NCBI GenBank assembly: GCA_945492935.1
Contig: CALYVE010000003.1
Coordinates: 1-26,024 of the forward strand
DNA from: an uncultured Lachnospiraceae bacterium
Lineage (GTDB): Bacteria; Bacillota; Clostridia; Lachnospirales; Lachnospiraceae
Direction: 5' to 3'
Length of the DNA: 26,024 nt
Every line of letters begins with the position of its first letter. Positions within the stretch are counted from its first letter, which is position 1. Below, in pieces: positions 1 to 7,229 of this stretch. The position numbers were made by a program, and so were the translations under genes. The notes below the pieces were generated by a model that saw only the letters and a list, made by a program, of their open reading frames with translations, was not told where the DNA came from and made no database searches.

Positions 1-3
1 ATA

Positions 4-420
4 TTACACATGCTTTCGGATAGCCTTTGCAAGCTCCTGCTGAGCGTTATTTTCTGTTTCGCCCGGTTTCCATGTGACATTCACACCATCACCCTCGTTA
101 CGCGGAATCAAATGTAAATGGAAATGATTTACAGTCTGTCCTGCAACCGCTCCATTGTTCTGAACAATATTCATTCCCTCACAGCCTGTTTCTTCCTTGA
201 TTGCTCTTGCTACAACTGTTGCAAGAGAAAAAAGCTTACCTGCCGTCTCTCCATCCAGCTGAAAAATGTTATCCGCATGATCCTTCGGAATAATCAGCGC
301 ATGTCCTCTGTTTGCCGGAGCAACATCTAAAAACACACGAAAATCGGAATTCTCATAAATCGTCGCTGACGGAATCTCGCCCTTTCCAATCTTACAAAAA
401 ATACAATCATCCTTTATCAT
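4..420 (-). CDS. HIT-family nucleotide-binding protein (HinT-like)
   Basis: A 138-residue protein of the histidine triad superfamily, whose members are small cytosolic dimers that hydrolyse or transfer nucleoside phosphoramidates and adenylates. The triad is visible as H99-F-H101-L-H103 near the C-terminus, and C6/C9 with H48 fit the zinc site of the HinT branch (CIFCKI start, later KDH). Length is normal for bacterial HIT proteins. The ATG at 420 follows an AGAAAGGA ribosome site about ten bases upstream. It lies downstream of fliS on the same strand with a 57-base gap and no clear terminator between, so read-through from the flagellar genes is possible, but nothing links its function to motility. 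The family call is firm; the physiological substrate cannot be told from sequence. Confidence 0.95.
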   Translation of the reverse strand: MIKDDCIFCKIGKGEIPSATIYENSDFRVFLDVAPANRGHALIIPKDHADNIFQLDGETAGKLFSLATVVARAIKEETGCEGMNIVQNNGAVAGQTVNHFHLHLIPRNEGDGVNVTWKPGETENNAQQELAKAIRKHV

Positions 421-477
421 ATACTAACAATCGTCCTTTCTATACTTTGTTTACTCCTATGAGCAAACCGTTTTTGG

Positions 478-957
478 CTATATCTGATATCCGCGGTTAC
501 TATAATCCGAACACAGCGTGCTCTCATTCAGCATTCCCTTACCATATGTAAGACCTGCATACACCTGATGCGTATTTTTCATGACAGGACCTTCTGGGTC
601 AATACTATGTAAATGCTCAAAGCTCACCCGAAGACTGTCAAGCATTTCCATGCAGCGATCAAGGTCTATTGGTTCGCGCTTAATTACGGATATCACATAC
701 TGACCGTAAATATATCGTAACACAGAAAGTACTTTTCGTCCATGATAATTCGCTGCATCAAAACAATCCATCAGCTCGTTATGTGCGCGTCTTGCCGCCT
801 CAACATTTGTCATATAGCCGTCAGAATCCCCTGCCGCATATGCCGTTAATGCATCGTTTGTATAAGTCCGTACAATATCACACAAAACCAAAATAAGTCC
901 GCTATGGTTCTCCTGTGTTGTTCGCCTTGTAAATTCCTGAATTTGTTCCTTTGTCAT
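478..957 (-). CDS. fliS: FliS-like flagellin export chaperone
   Basis: A 159-residue helical protein with the FliS pattern: an N-terminal segment of the form TTxENHSGLILVLCDIV, matching the family TAsPxeLilmLYdg helix, followed by three amphipathic helices with the A-x-x-A-h-N-E-L-M-D and L-R-Y-I-Y-G-Q-Y landmarks. FliS binds the disordered C-terminus of flagellin in the cytoplasm and prevents premature polymerisation before export. Position directly downstream of flagellin (58-base gap, same strand) supports this. It is longer than the ~130 residues usual for FliS; residues 131-159 form a tail containing AGLTYGKG that is outside the canonical fold. The start is preceded by GAGGG. The family match is moderately divergent, so the call rests on helix pattern plus neighbourhood. 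Confidence 0.85.
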   Translation of the reverse strand: MTKEQIQEFTRRTTQENHSGLILVLCDIVRTYTNDALTAYAAGDSDGYMTNVEAARRAHNELMDCFDAANYHGRKVLSVLRYIYGQYVISVIKREPIDLDRCMEMLDSLRVSFEHLHSIDPEGPVMKNTHQVYAGLTYGKGMLNESTLCSDYSNRGYQI

Positions 958-1015
958 AATATCCCTCGCAAATTCTTCCTAGCGCCTTCCGTATCTGTAG
1001 CAACCTTCCATACGA

Positions 1016-2431
1016 TTACTGTAAAAGCTGCAAAATAGATTCCGGTCTTTCGTTTGACTTTTTAATCATCTCAATTGCAGCCTGTGAAAGCACCTCCAAC
1101 TGTGTATAGTTGGTAAGCTCCTCTGCCATATCGGTATCCATAATTCTTGAATATGCAGACGTAATACTCTCGTTCTGAACCTGAAGATTATCATAATTAT
1201 CATCCAGTCGGTTCTCGTAGGCTCCGAGCTTCGAACGGATTGCAGATACCTTCTTCACAGCCTCGTCTATTGTTTCGATTGCCTTTGCGGCATGTCCATG
1301 TGTATACATTACCAAATCATCGACAGCAAGGCTCTTTGCACTTACAGAAGGAATATCGAGTGAAACCTGCTCACCGGAATTTCCGCCGGTCTGGATAATC
1401 ATTGTACCCGCTGACAAAACCTCGATTGTAGAATCAATACCGGTCGCCCCCGGCTCTGTCTCAAACTGCATCTCAAAGCCATTTCGGTCAACAACACGAA
1501 TCGAATTACCATCTGTTGAAACGGAAGCCGTTGTCGAAAATCCTTCCCCTGTCGTGTCGATGGAAGCTGTACAGTCATCCCCCTCTGCGTGTGCACCATC
1601 GTTCATTCCAAGTGCCGCTGCAAGCTCAGGGTTGCTGATTGTAATATCAATCTCCTCGCTTGAGCCATAACCTCTCGTACGCAAATATACACTGCCGCCA
1701 CTCGCGAAATCCGACTCTGTTGTTCCGTCTGCAGATGCATATACATCGATTCCGATCTTGTATAAATGCGTCTGCATCGTATCAAATACTTCTGACATTG
1801 TCATGCCTTCGCTGATTGTAACATCAAAGCCATTTACTTTGACGGTTCCTGCCTGCTGTGCCGTAATCGCTCCGCCCCCTACACTGATTCCTGTTCCGAG
1901 CAAAGCCTGTTTTGCAGGTGCAGTTACTGAAATATTATAGGTTCCGGTATGAACGGCATCCGAAATATAAGTCGCCTTAATATTCTTATCGGTTGACAGA
2001 CTTCTTCGTGTTGCATCTCCATTTAAAAGCTTCTGATCATTAAATGCCGTTGTGTCAACAATCTGATCAATCTCAGCGCGCAAAGAGTCAATTTCTTCCT
2101 GAATAGAATCGCGATCCTCCTCAGCCAGAACGTCATTTGCTGCCTTCGTTGCAAGCTCACGCATTCTGGCGAGAATGTTCTGGATTTCGCTCAATCCGCC
2201 TTCCGCTGACTGTATCACCGATATGCCGTCATTGGAATTACGTGCTGCACGCTCAAGACCCTTGATCTGTGCATTCATTTTTGTTGATATTGCCAGTCCT
2301 GCCGCATCATCAGCCGGACTTGTAATCTTATAACCGGAAGAAAGACGTTCCATGGACTTTGCTATTTTTTTGTTTACTGTTGCAAAATGGTCACTGGCAT
2401 TCAGCGCCATCGAGTTATGATTAATTCTCAT
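1016..2431 (-). CDS. Flagellin
   Basis: A 471-residue flagellin, the exported subunit of the flagellar filament. The N-terminal D0/D1 block (residues 1-140) has MRINHN, LSSGYKITSPADDAAGLAIS, QSAEGGLSEI, RELA (91-94) and EID..TAFNDQKLLNG; the C-terminal D1/D0 block (about 385-471) has AIRSKLGAYENRLD, MDTDMAEELTNY and a final LLQ. The middle (about 140-380) is a variable surface domain, with a segment near 185-215 resembling the flagellin IN motif (VKVNGFDVTI). I chose the ATG at 2431: it lies seven bases after GAGGAGGG (2437-2444), whereas the in-frame ATG five codons upstream overlaps that ribosome site. The final 21 residues (AAIEMIKKSNER..) depart from the common AQANQxPQxVLxLL ending. Confidence 0.97.
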   Translation of the reverse strand: MRINHNSMALNASDHFATVNKKIAKSMERLSSGYKITSPADDAAGLAISTKMNAQIKGLERAARNSNDGISVIQSAEGGLSEIQNILARMRELATKAANDVLAEEDRDSIQEEIDSLRAEIDQIVDTTAFNDQKLLNGDATRRSLSTDKNIKATYISDAVHTGTYNISVTAPAKQALLGTGISVGGGAITAQQAGTVKVNGFDVTISEGMTMSEVFDTMQTHLYKIGIDVYASADGTTESDFASGGSVYLRTRGYGSSEEIDITISNPELAAALGMNDGAHAEGDDCTASIDTTGEGFSTTASVSTDGNSIRVVDRNGFEMQFETEPGATGIDSTIEVLSAGTMIIQTGGNSGEQVSLDIPSVSAKSLAVDDLVMYTHGHAAKAIETIDEAVKKVSAIRSKLGAYENRLDDNYDNLQVQNESITSAYSRIMDTDMAEELTNYTQLEVLSQAAIEMIKKSNERPESILQLLQ

Positions 2432-2484
2432 AGGAACCCTCCTCAATAATAATCTGCTTTTTCATCTTTTGTCATCTGCTAATC

Positions 2485-2512
2485 ATATCGACCGTTTCAT
2501 TCAAAAAATGAA
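2485..2512 (-). promoter_or_regulatory. Possible sigma-D promoter before flagellin
   Basis: On the minus strand the octamer GTCGATAT (2485-2492) matches seven of eight bases of the sigma-D/sigma-28 -10 element GCCGATAT. The -35 partner at 16 bases (TTCA, 2509-2512) is only half of TAAA, so this is a weak candidate. It would give a leader of about 47 bases. It lies in the 97-base gap behind the large FliK-like gene, and no terminator is visible there, so co-transcription from upstream is the alternative. Confidence 0.35.
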
Positions 2513-2528
2513 CACTTCCATCAACCAT

Positions 2529-5393
2529 TTATACAAAACTTCGCATTGCCTTCACACATGCAACCATTGTGTTGTACAAATCGAAGGTGGTAGGATTCAC
2601 GTTTGCCGCAGTTGTCTGCTCCGCCAACGTTCCAAGTGCAATATCCTTTATCACAACCCCTTCCTTTTGAAGGGCATGAACAAATTGCGCCTCTTTCTCC
2701 ATCAGCTTGAAATTATCCTCGCTCGTCTTTGCAACAAGTCGTCCCGACAAACCATTTTCCTCGAGAACAAACCGCCCCTCCAGCGAACCATACGAATCAG
2801 AGTTCATTGCTATCTGAATGGTTCCGTGTTCATTTCCGTGCTCGAGAGACAGATTAACAACCTGAATACCGGTCTCTGTCTGAAGCGGAATCTGAAATTG
2901 ATTCCTGCGGGCCAACCCGCCCAAAATTCGAAAGCCTGCCTGAACCGTTTTCATCATGGAAATATCTTCTGTCGCAATTGTTTTTGCAACGCCTGCCTCA
3001 TAGAGACCATTTGTAAGTTTCTCATTTAATGCATTATAATAGTCCGCCATGTCCGAACCGCCTGCAAGCTGTTCCAAAAATCCTTCCGGTTCAAACAAAG
3101 GCATAATCTCTTCTCCGAGAAGCGAGTCTGTCATATTCTCCGTTTCCTCGTCCACCGCATCTTCACTCGCATTTTTGTATTTCGAAAGCTTTGCAAACAG
3201 TGCATTTGCCATACCGTAAATACCGCCCTGCTCGCTCATCATTGCACTTACGGCTCCGGCATTTACAAGAGATTCCTCGATGCCATTGTTCTGCATATAG
3301 AAAATCACTTCTTCTGTCATATCACCAACTCGTGCACGTGCGTTCTGTGCATCCTGCGCTAAAAATGCCTTCTCAATCTGTTCATCGATGCGCTTGCCCT
3401 TCATCGTACGTCCCTCGAGCATGCCAAATGCATCGTCAACCGCCACATCAATACCGGACGCCTTTGCGCTTCGCATCGCCGAAACCAAATTACGAATTGT
3501 CAAATTTGCGCCGCTCGCAAACAAATATCCTGCCTCTCGATTGCCCGATTTTGCAAGCTGATTCATAACACGGTAAAGTCCGATATAGCTTTCCCGCTCA
3601 TTTTCATCCACAACGCCCTGTTTTTCCATATCGCGCAAAAAAACGGCAAAATCGTCAACCTCTGAAATGGTACCTTTATCATTGCGCTCCCGTATTTTCC
3701 GATTCAAAGAATCAATCGGCTCATCCATCGGATTTTTGCCTTCTTTAATAACAGCCAGAACCGTCGCCGGCGAAAAATTCAGAATCAACTCATTTATCTC
3801 ACGGTCATAAGTGACTATCTGTGCAACATTACTCTTTGTTATTTCCATGGAGTTGTAGCCCAAAATACGAACCGCGCGCATGTTTTCCTCCGATGCCTCA
3901 AGGTTCATCTCCCCAAGCATTTCTTCAATATTAGAAAATGCTTTCGTTATTCGGTCTCCCATATCATAACGCGGTACCGTCTGCACCGCCTCATAGCTTC
4001 TTTGAACAGTTTCAAAGGCTGTCGTTCCGGTCTTTGTAACAGAGGCCTCGTCGTACAATGTCCGGATTGTAAAGTCTCCCCGTCGAAGTGGTACTGCAAG
4101 AATGTCCGCAGGAGCTTTGGCAATATCCAAAACCATATTCTTTGTTTCGAAAAACAGCCGGGCCGCCGGCTCCGGTTCCTTGATATCTTCCTCGCGCATA
4201 ACATAAGACAACATTTGCTGCTCGATTTCCCGAAGCTCATCTACAACCTTCGAAAGGGGCTTTGTATCAATATTAAAATCCCTTGTCACAAGACGATTCG
4301 CCGCCTCAACGGTCATCGTCAGTCGAATTTCCTGAAGCATACGCATCTGCTTTACGGCCGCATAAGATGTCTCGTCCGTCTGTCTTATCGCTTCGTTATC
4401 AATCACTGCTTCCGTTTCCTTTAATGCCTGCACTTCGTCTGACACAGCATTTTTTTGTTCAGTTTCTGCGTTTTCTTCAAATGTAAGAGCGGCGGCAATT
4501 GTCACATCCATGTCCCGCTTTGTCATAAGAAAAATGGACTCATCCGAAATTTCCTGCAACGCATCCATGAACGCATTCGCCTTGTTTTCTGCAAGCACCT
4601 TCGTGTTTTCCGCAAAATCAACCTCTATAATCGACTGCCCAAGAAACGCCTGATAATCCAAGTACTGCTTCATTGTATCTGTCGTAATCGGAAGTCCGTT
4701 TCCAAGCAGGGTTTTCGCCCCCGCAAGGCTATCTTCGTTAACCGGATAGCCGGTCTGCCGAATAATTGCTTCAACCTGCTGCTTCATCGGATCAAATACT
4801 TCTTCCGGTATTTGTTGCTCCTGCATACGGCTTCCGCTATAATGTGCCATTAACAAATTTTGCTTCGTTGTCGGCAGTTCATTGCGCAGCAGGTAGACCA
4901 GCTCATCGTTTGAAAGCGAAAACTGCTTGTCTTCCTGCGGCATCATCTCCAGCTGCAGGCCCTGAATCATCCGGGTCAGTTCTTCCTTGTGATCCTGTTG
5001 ACGCATCGTTCCGACAATCCCCTGCAAATCCGAAAGCTTTGCAGACTCGACATCAATTCCCATCGCCCGAAGCATTTGAATTTCGTCCTCGGACAACGAT
5101 GCGGCAAGATCCCTTGCACGCTCTCTTTGCTCCTTGCGAATTTCCTCCTCATCAACAGAGCTTTCCTTCTCCCGCTCGAGCTTTTGTTTCCGGTACTCAT
5201 CAAAGTTGTCCATAATTGTACCTGTTTTTACCGCATCCGCCTTGCTCTTTACGTACGAAAAAGAAGGCACCTCTATCGTATCCTGCCCTTTGTTCACATC
5301 TGTTGTAATATTATTTTCGGGAATCTCCTGTCCTCTGCCGGCCTTCCCATACCGGCTTTGTTCCATCTGATATATACCGTTCATCTGTCGCAT
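2529..5393 (-). CDS. Large flagellar-associated protein with FliK-like C-terminal domain
   Basis: A 954-residue protein without signal peptide or membrane segments. Residues 1-65 are polar and low-complexity, 66-145 are charged and helical (KQKLEREKESSVDEEEIRKEQRER region), and 150-830 are mostly predicted helix without a domain I recognise. Residues about 835-915 resemble the FliK C-terminal hook-length domain: IPLQTETGIQVVNLSLEHG, a beta-rich stretch, then a helix and G-V-V-I-K-D-I. In FliK that domain contacts FlhB and switches export specificity when the hook is complete. Supporting context is the downstream flagellin and fliS and a sigma-D-type promoter upstream. At 954 residues it would be about twice a normal FliK. 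It may belong to a Lachnospiraceae domain-of-unknown-function family (possibly DUF6240; unverified). The start is supported by GAGG seven bases upstream of the ATG. Confidence 0.93.
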   Translation of the reverse strand: MRQMNGIYQMEQSRYGKAGRGQEIPENNITTDVNKGQDTIEVPSFSYVKSKADAVKTGTIMDNFDEYRKQKLEREKESSVDEEEIRKEQRERARDLAASLSEDEIQMLRAMGIDVESAKLSDLQGIVGTMRQQDHKEELTRMIQGLQLEMMPQEDKQFSLSNDELVYLLRNELPTTKQNLLMAHYSGSRMQEQQIPEEVFDPMKQQVEAIIRQTGYPVNEDSLAGAKTLLGNGLPITTDTMKQYLDYQAFLGQSIIEVDFAENTKVLAENKANAFMDALQEISDESIFLMTKRDMDVTIAAALTFEENAETEQKNAVSDEVQALKETEAVIDNEAIRQTDETSYAAVKQMRMLQEIRLTMTVEAANRLVTRDFNIDTKPLSKVVDELREIEQQMLSYVMREEDIKEPEPAARLFFETKNMVLDIAKAPADILAVPLRRGDFTIRTLYDEASVTKTGTTAFETVQRSYEAVQTVPRYDMGDRITKAFSNIEEMLGEMNLEASEENMRAVRILGYNSMEITKSNVAQIVTYDREINELILNFSPATVLAVIKEGKNPMDEPIDSLNRKIRERNDKGTISEVDDFAVFLRDMEKQGVVDENERESYIGLYRVMNQLAKSGNREAGYLFASGANLTIRNLVSAMRSAKASGIDVAVDDAFGMLEGRTMKGKRIDEQIEKAFLAQDAQNARARVGDMTEEVIFYMQNNGIEESLVNAGAVSAMMSEQGGIYGMANALFAKLSKYKNASEDAVDEETENMTDSLLGEEIMPLFEPEGFLEQLAGGSDMADYYNALNEKLTNGLYEAGVAKTIATEDISMMKTVQAGFRILGGLARRNQFQIPLQTETGIQVVNLSLEHGNEHGTIQIAMNSDSYGSLEGRFVLEENGLSGRLVAKTSEDNFKLMEKEAQFVHALQKEGVVIKDIALGTLAEQTTAANVNPTTFDLYNTMVACVKAMRSFV

Positions 5394-5434
5394 ATGTGTA
5401 CCTCATATTCTCTGTTTCCTTCTACCTATTTCAT

Positions 5435-5462
5435 TTATCGGACATTTCATGCTTTTCTTTTA
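5435..5462 (-). promoter_or_regulatory. Sigma-D/sigma-28 promoter for the FliK-like gene
   Basis: Reading the minus strand, TAAA (5459-5462), a 16-base spacer and TCCGATAA (5435-5442) match the flagellar sigma consensus TAAA-N15-GCCGATAA at 11 of 12 bases, with a spacer one base over the mode. Transcription would start near 5428, leaving about 35 bases of leader including GAGG. This puts the 954-residue gene, and possibly flagellin and fliS behind it, in the late flagellar class. Confidence 0.7.
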
Positions 5463-5513
5463 TCCCTTTTCAAAAAATGAGTTTGTATGTCGAAAAAATA
5501 CGAGCCGTTTTTC

Positions 5514-5542
5514 TTTACATTCAACCACTATCCTCCTACAAT
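5514..5542 (+). promoter_or_regulatory. Sigma-A-type promoter for the G5-M23 gene
   Basis: TTTACA (5514-5519), a 17-base spacer and TACAAT (5537-5542) match five of six bases in each hexamer of the vegetative consensus. The start site would fall near 5549, inside the 11-base tandem repeat at 5544-5565 and about 30 bases before the ATG at 5581. Confidence 0.62.
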
Positions 5543-5543
5543 G

Positions 5544-5565
5544 AAATTGTTACAAAATTGTTACA
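5544..5565. repeat. 11-base perfect tandem duplication at a start site
   Basis: AAATTGTTACA occurs twice in direct succession (5544-5554, 5555-5565). The period of 11 bases is close to one helical turn, and the copies cover about -5 to +17 relative to the predicted start of the downstream gene. This arrangement suits a regulator binding one face of the helix, but no regulator family is recognisable. Confidence 0.6.
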
Positions 5566-5580
5566 GCAGGAGATGATATT

Positions 5581-6336
5581 ATGACGTATGAAATGATACA
5601 CTCCTACAAAAGAAAACTAAAATGTTTACTCACATTCGTACTGTTTCTCTTATTTATCTCTGGTTTTTCCGCTTATCAGACAGCAAGACAATATACAATC
5701 TACGTCGATGCGGGAATGCCGATTCTAACCGGACAGACAAAGCAGACCTACACACAGGTTGAAAGCTATACACTCCCTTGCACATATGTATATGATGATG
5801 AACTGTATACCGACGAACGAATTGTCTTTCAGGAAAGCACACCCGGCACGAAGGAAGTCACAGTTCTGTCAACCTACTACAACGGCACGCAGGAAGATCA
5901 GGTCATTCTTGATTCCAGAATCCTTGTAGAAGCTACGCCGGAAATCATTCACATCGGAACAAAAAGCAGACCTTTATACACCGCACCTCTTGACACCTTA
6001 GATATAAGCTCTTACTTTGGTTTTCGCTGGAATCGCTTGCACGAAGGGGTTGATTTTGCAACGCCTGTCGGAAGTAACGTTTATGCCGCTGCCGACGGGA
6101 CGATTATCCGTGCGGAAACATACGGAGGCTATGGGCTTTGCATTGATATTCGACACGAAAACGGCAACATCACACGCTATGGTCACCTAAGCACGGCAAA
6201 GGTTACGGTAGGCGATTATGTCTCGCAGGGGGATTTAATTGCGTTGTCAGGAAATACAGGGCAAAGCACCGGTCCGCACCTCCACTTTGAGATCCGGATA
6301 AACGATACCGCGCAAAATCCACTCGATTACCTCTAA
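5581..6336 (+). CDS. Membrane-anchored or secreted G5 + LytM (M23) peptidoglycan hydrolase
   Basis: A 251-residue cell-wall protein. Residues 14-30 are an N-terminal membrane segment (LKCLLTFVLFLLFISGF) preceded by basic residues. Residues about 60-128 fit a G5 domain, ending in the typical YYNGTQ..ILVEATPEIIHIGTK; G5 domains bind cell-wall or sugar ligands. Residues about 145-251 are a LytM/M23 zinc endopeptidase with all key positions: H154-EGV-D158 (metal ligands), Y200-G-H202, and H233-L-H235 (catalytic and metal histidines). It should therefore be active, cutting peptide cross-links outside the membrane. The ATG is eight bases after AGGAG (5568-5572). It is divergent from the flagellar genes and followed after 68 bases by an Ig-like protein. 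A role in wall remodelling is inferred. Confidence 0.92.
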   Translation: MTYEMIHSYKRKLKCLLTFVLFLLFISGFSAYQTARQYTIYVDAGMPILTGQTKQTYTQVESYTLPCTYVYDDELYTDERIVFQESTPGTKEVTVLSTYYNGTQEDQVILDSRILVEATPEIIHIGTKSRPLYTAPLDTLDISSYFGFRWNRLHEGVDFATPVGSNVYAAADGTIIRAETYGGYGLCIDIRHENGNITRYGHLSTAKVTVGDYVSQGDLIALSGNTGQSTGPHLHFEIRINDTAQNPLDYL

Positions 6337-6342
6337 AGATTA

Positions 6343-6372
6343 TTTGCATTATTCGTCTTTTTTTGCTATGAT
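6343..6372 (+). promoter_or_regulatory. Possible promoter for the Ig-like protein
   Basis: TATGAT (6367-6372) is a good -10 element; upstream at 17-18 bases is a poor -35 (TTTGCA/TTGCAT, 6343-6349). The spacer contains a run of T. A start near 6379 would leave a leader of about 25 bases containing GAGGTG (6395-6400). Confidence 0.42.
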
Positions 6373-6404
6373 AATCGCAGATTTTAACGCACGCGAGGTG
6401 TATT

Positions 6405-6746
6405 ATGGCAAAAAACTTAATTGAAATCGAGGACATCCCTCCTCAGCTTTCAAACAAAGTAAAACAAAATCTCAAATTTAAAACAGGTAATTTCGTGTGG
6501 AAGGTTCGGTTTAACATTCCTTTGGACCCAAAGACGGTTAACAAGGAGACGATGTATGTAACAAACTCACAGAATCAGCGTCTACAGACCTATATCCATT
6601 ATGATACACAGAACGAGCTGATTGAGATTGAACCGCTTGAACCATACGCAACAAATGAGCTTTATTCACTCATTATCACAACGAATGTCAAATCACGCGG
6701 CGGCCAGCGCCTAGGCGAGCCTGTTTCTGTCAAATTCAAATTATAA
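6405..6746 (+). CDS. Small protein with SbsA-type Ig-like domain
   Basis: A 113-residue protein that is almost entirely one Ig-like beta-sandwich of the SbsA/Big_5 kind: WKVRFNIPLDPKTVNKETMYV, then IEIEPLEPYATNELYSLIIT, and a final stretch with RGGQRLGEPVSVKF. Such domains are normally repeated inside large S-layer or surface proteins; here the domain stands alone with no signal peptide, membrane segment or wall anchor, so its location is unclear. The start is supported by GAGGTG four bases upstream. It may have its own promoter and ends at a strong terminator. Pairing with the secreted hydrolase upstream suggests a cell-envelope context but does not define a function. Confidence 0.85.
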   Translation: MAKNLIEIEDIPPQLSNKVKQNLKFKTGNFVWKVRFNIPLDPKTVNKETMYVTNSQNQRLQTYIHYDTQNELIEIEPLEPYATNELYSLIITTNVKSRGGQRLGEPVSVKFKL

Positions 6747-6751
6747 TATTC

Positions 6752-6797
6752 AGAGTACACAGTCTGTCACCGAAAGTCCTGTGTACTCTTTTTATTT
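6752..6797 (+). terminator. Intrinsic terminator after the Ig-like gene
   Basis: Perfect 11-base stem AGAGTACACAG (6752-6762) / CTGTGTACTCT (6779-6789) with a 16-base loop, followed by a T-rich run (TTTTATTT). Confidence 0.9.
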
Positions 6798-7127
6798 AAG
6801 GCAACCGGCGGTTCTGGTACATTGTCTCTTCATAAAAAAATTGATTTTGCAAATAATCCGGCTGCGAGACATTCTTTCTGTTAGTATACGCAGCAGATGA
6901 TTTTTTGTTCATTGTCCACATAATACACAACATTTCGTATTTACCGTTTTTGCTATCCGAACTACTAGTGCTTACCGCGTCATTTTCCTTTTAATTCTTT
7001 GTCAATTTTCCTATGAAACTATCTTTTAATTCTTGTTGTAATCGCTTATAAAATGCGGTATTTCGGGCATTTTCCCGCCATTTTTGTCCTTTCCCTGAAC
7101 ACACTTAAAATCGACCGTATTTTCACA
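6798..7127. other. Long AT-rich non-coding region before cellobiose phosphorylase
   Basis: No reading frame with a ribosome site is visible on either strand. It holds a 6-base stem GCTGCG (6861-6866) / CGCAGC (6889-6894) with a 22-base loop, followed within seven bases by a run of six T, which could be a second weak terminator or the 3' end of a small RNA. It also holds a 12-base direct repeat CTTTTAATTCTT at 6988-6999 and 7023-7034, 35 bases apart. The start-proximal 100 bases contain two promoter candidates listed separately. Confidence 0.6.
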
Positions 7128-7155
7128 TTGACTCTACAGAAATTGCCATGATAAT
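7128..7155 (+). promoter_or_regulatory. Distal promoter candidate for cellobiose phosphorylase
   Basis: TTGACT (7128-7133), 16-base spacer, GATAAT (7150-7155): five of six matches in each vegetative hexamer, with an acceptable spacer. It would give a leader of about 68 bases. Confidence 0.5.
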
Positions 7156-7168
7156 CATTGTTTTTATA

Positions 7169-7197
7169 TTGTTTTTTGTAAACAATTATTGTATAAT
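7169..7197 (+). promoter_or_regulatory. Proximal promoter candidate for cellobiose phosphorylase
   Basis: A perfect -10 TATAAT (7192-7197) with a partial -35 TTGTTT (7169-7174) at 17 bases. The leader would be about 27 bases and carry AGGAAGG (7215-7221). The spacer and flank contain the near-palindrome TTGTAAACAATTATTGTA, a possible operator. Confidence 0.55.
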
Positions 7198-7229
7198 GTT
7201 GATAAGTTTATGAAAGGAAGGTATCTTTA

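Noticed and set aside
2432..2446. Upstream in-frame ATG for flagellin (five extra residues)
   Set aside because: It overlaps the GAGGAGGG ribosome site; the flagellin N-terminus MRINHN starts at 2431.
2496..2512. TTCATT / AATGAA dyad between the FliK-like gene and flagellin, as a terminator
   Set aside because: It has no GC pairs of note and no T-run; it overlaps the possible sigma-D promoter instead.
2469..3029. 186-codon plus-strand frame opposite the FliK-like gene, and similar long antisense frames
   Set aside because: They mirror the codon pattern of a real gene on the other strand, lack ribosome sites and show no recognisable motifs.
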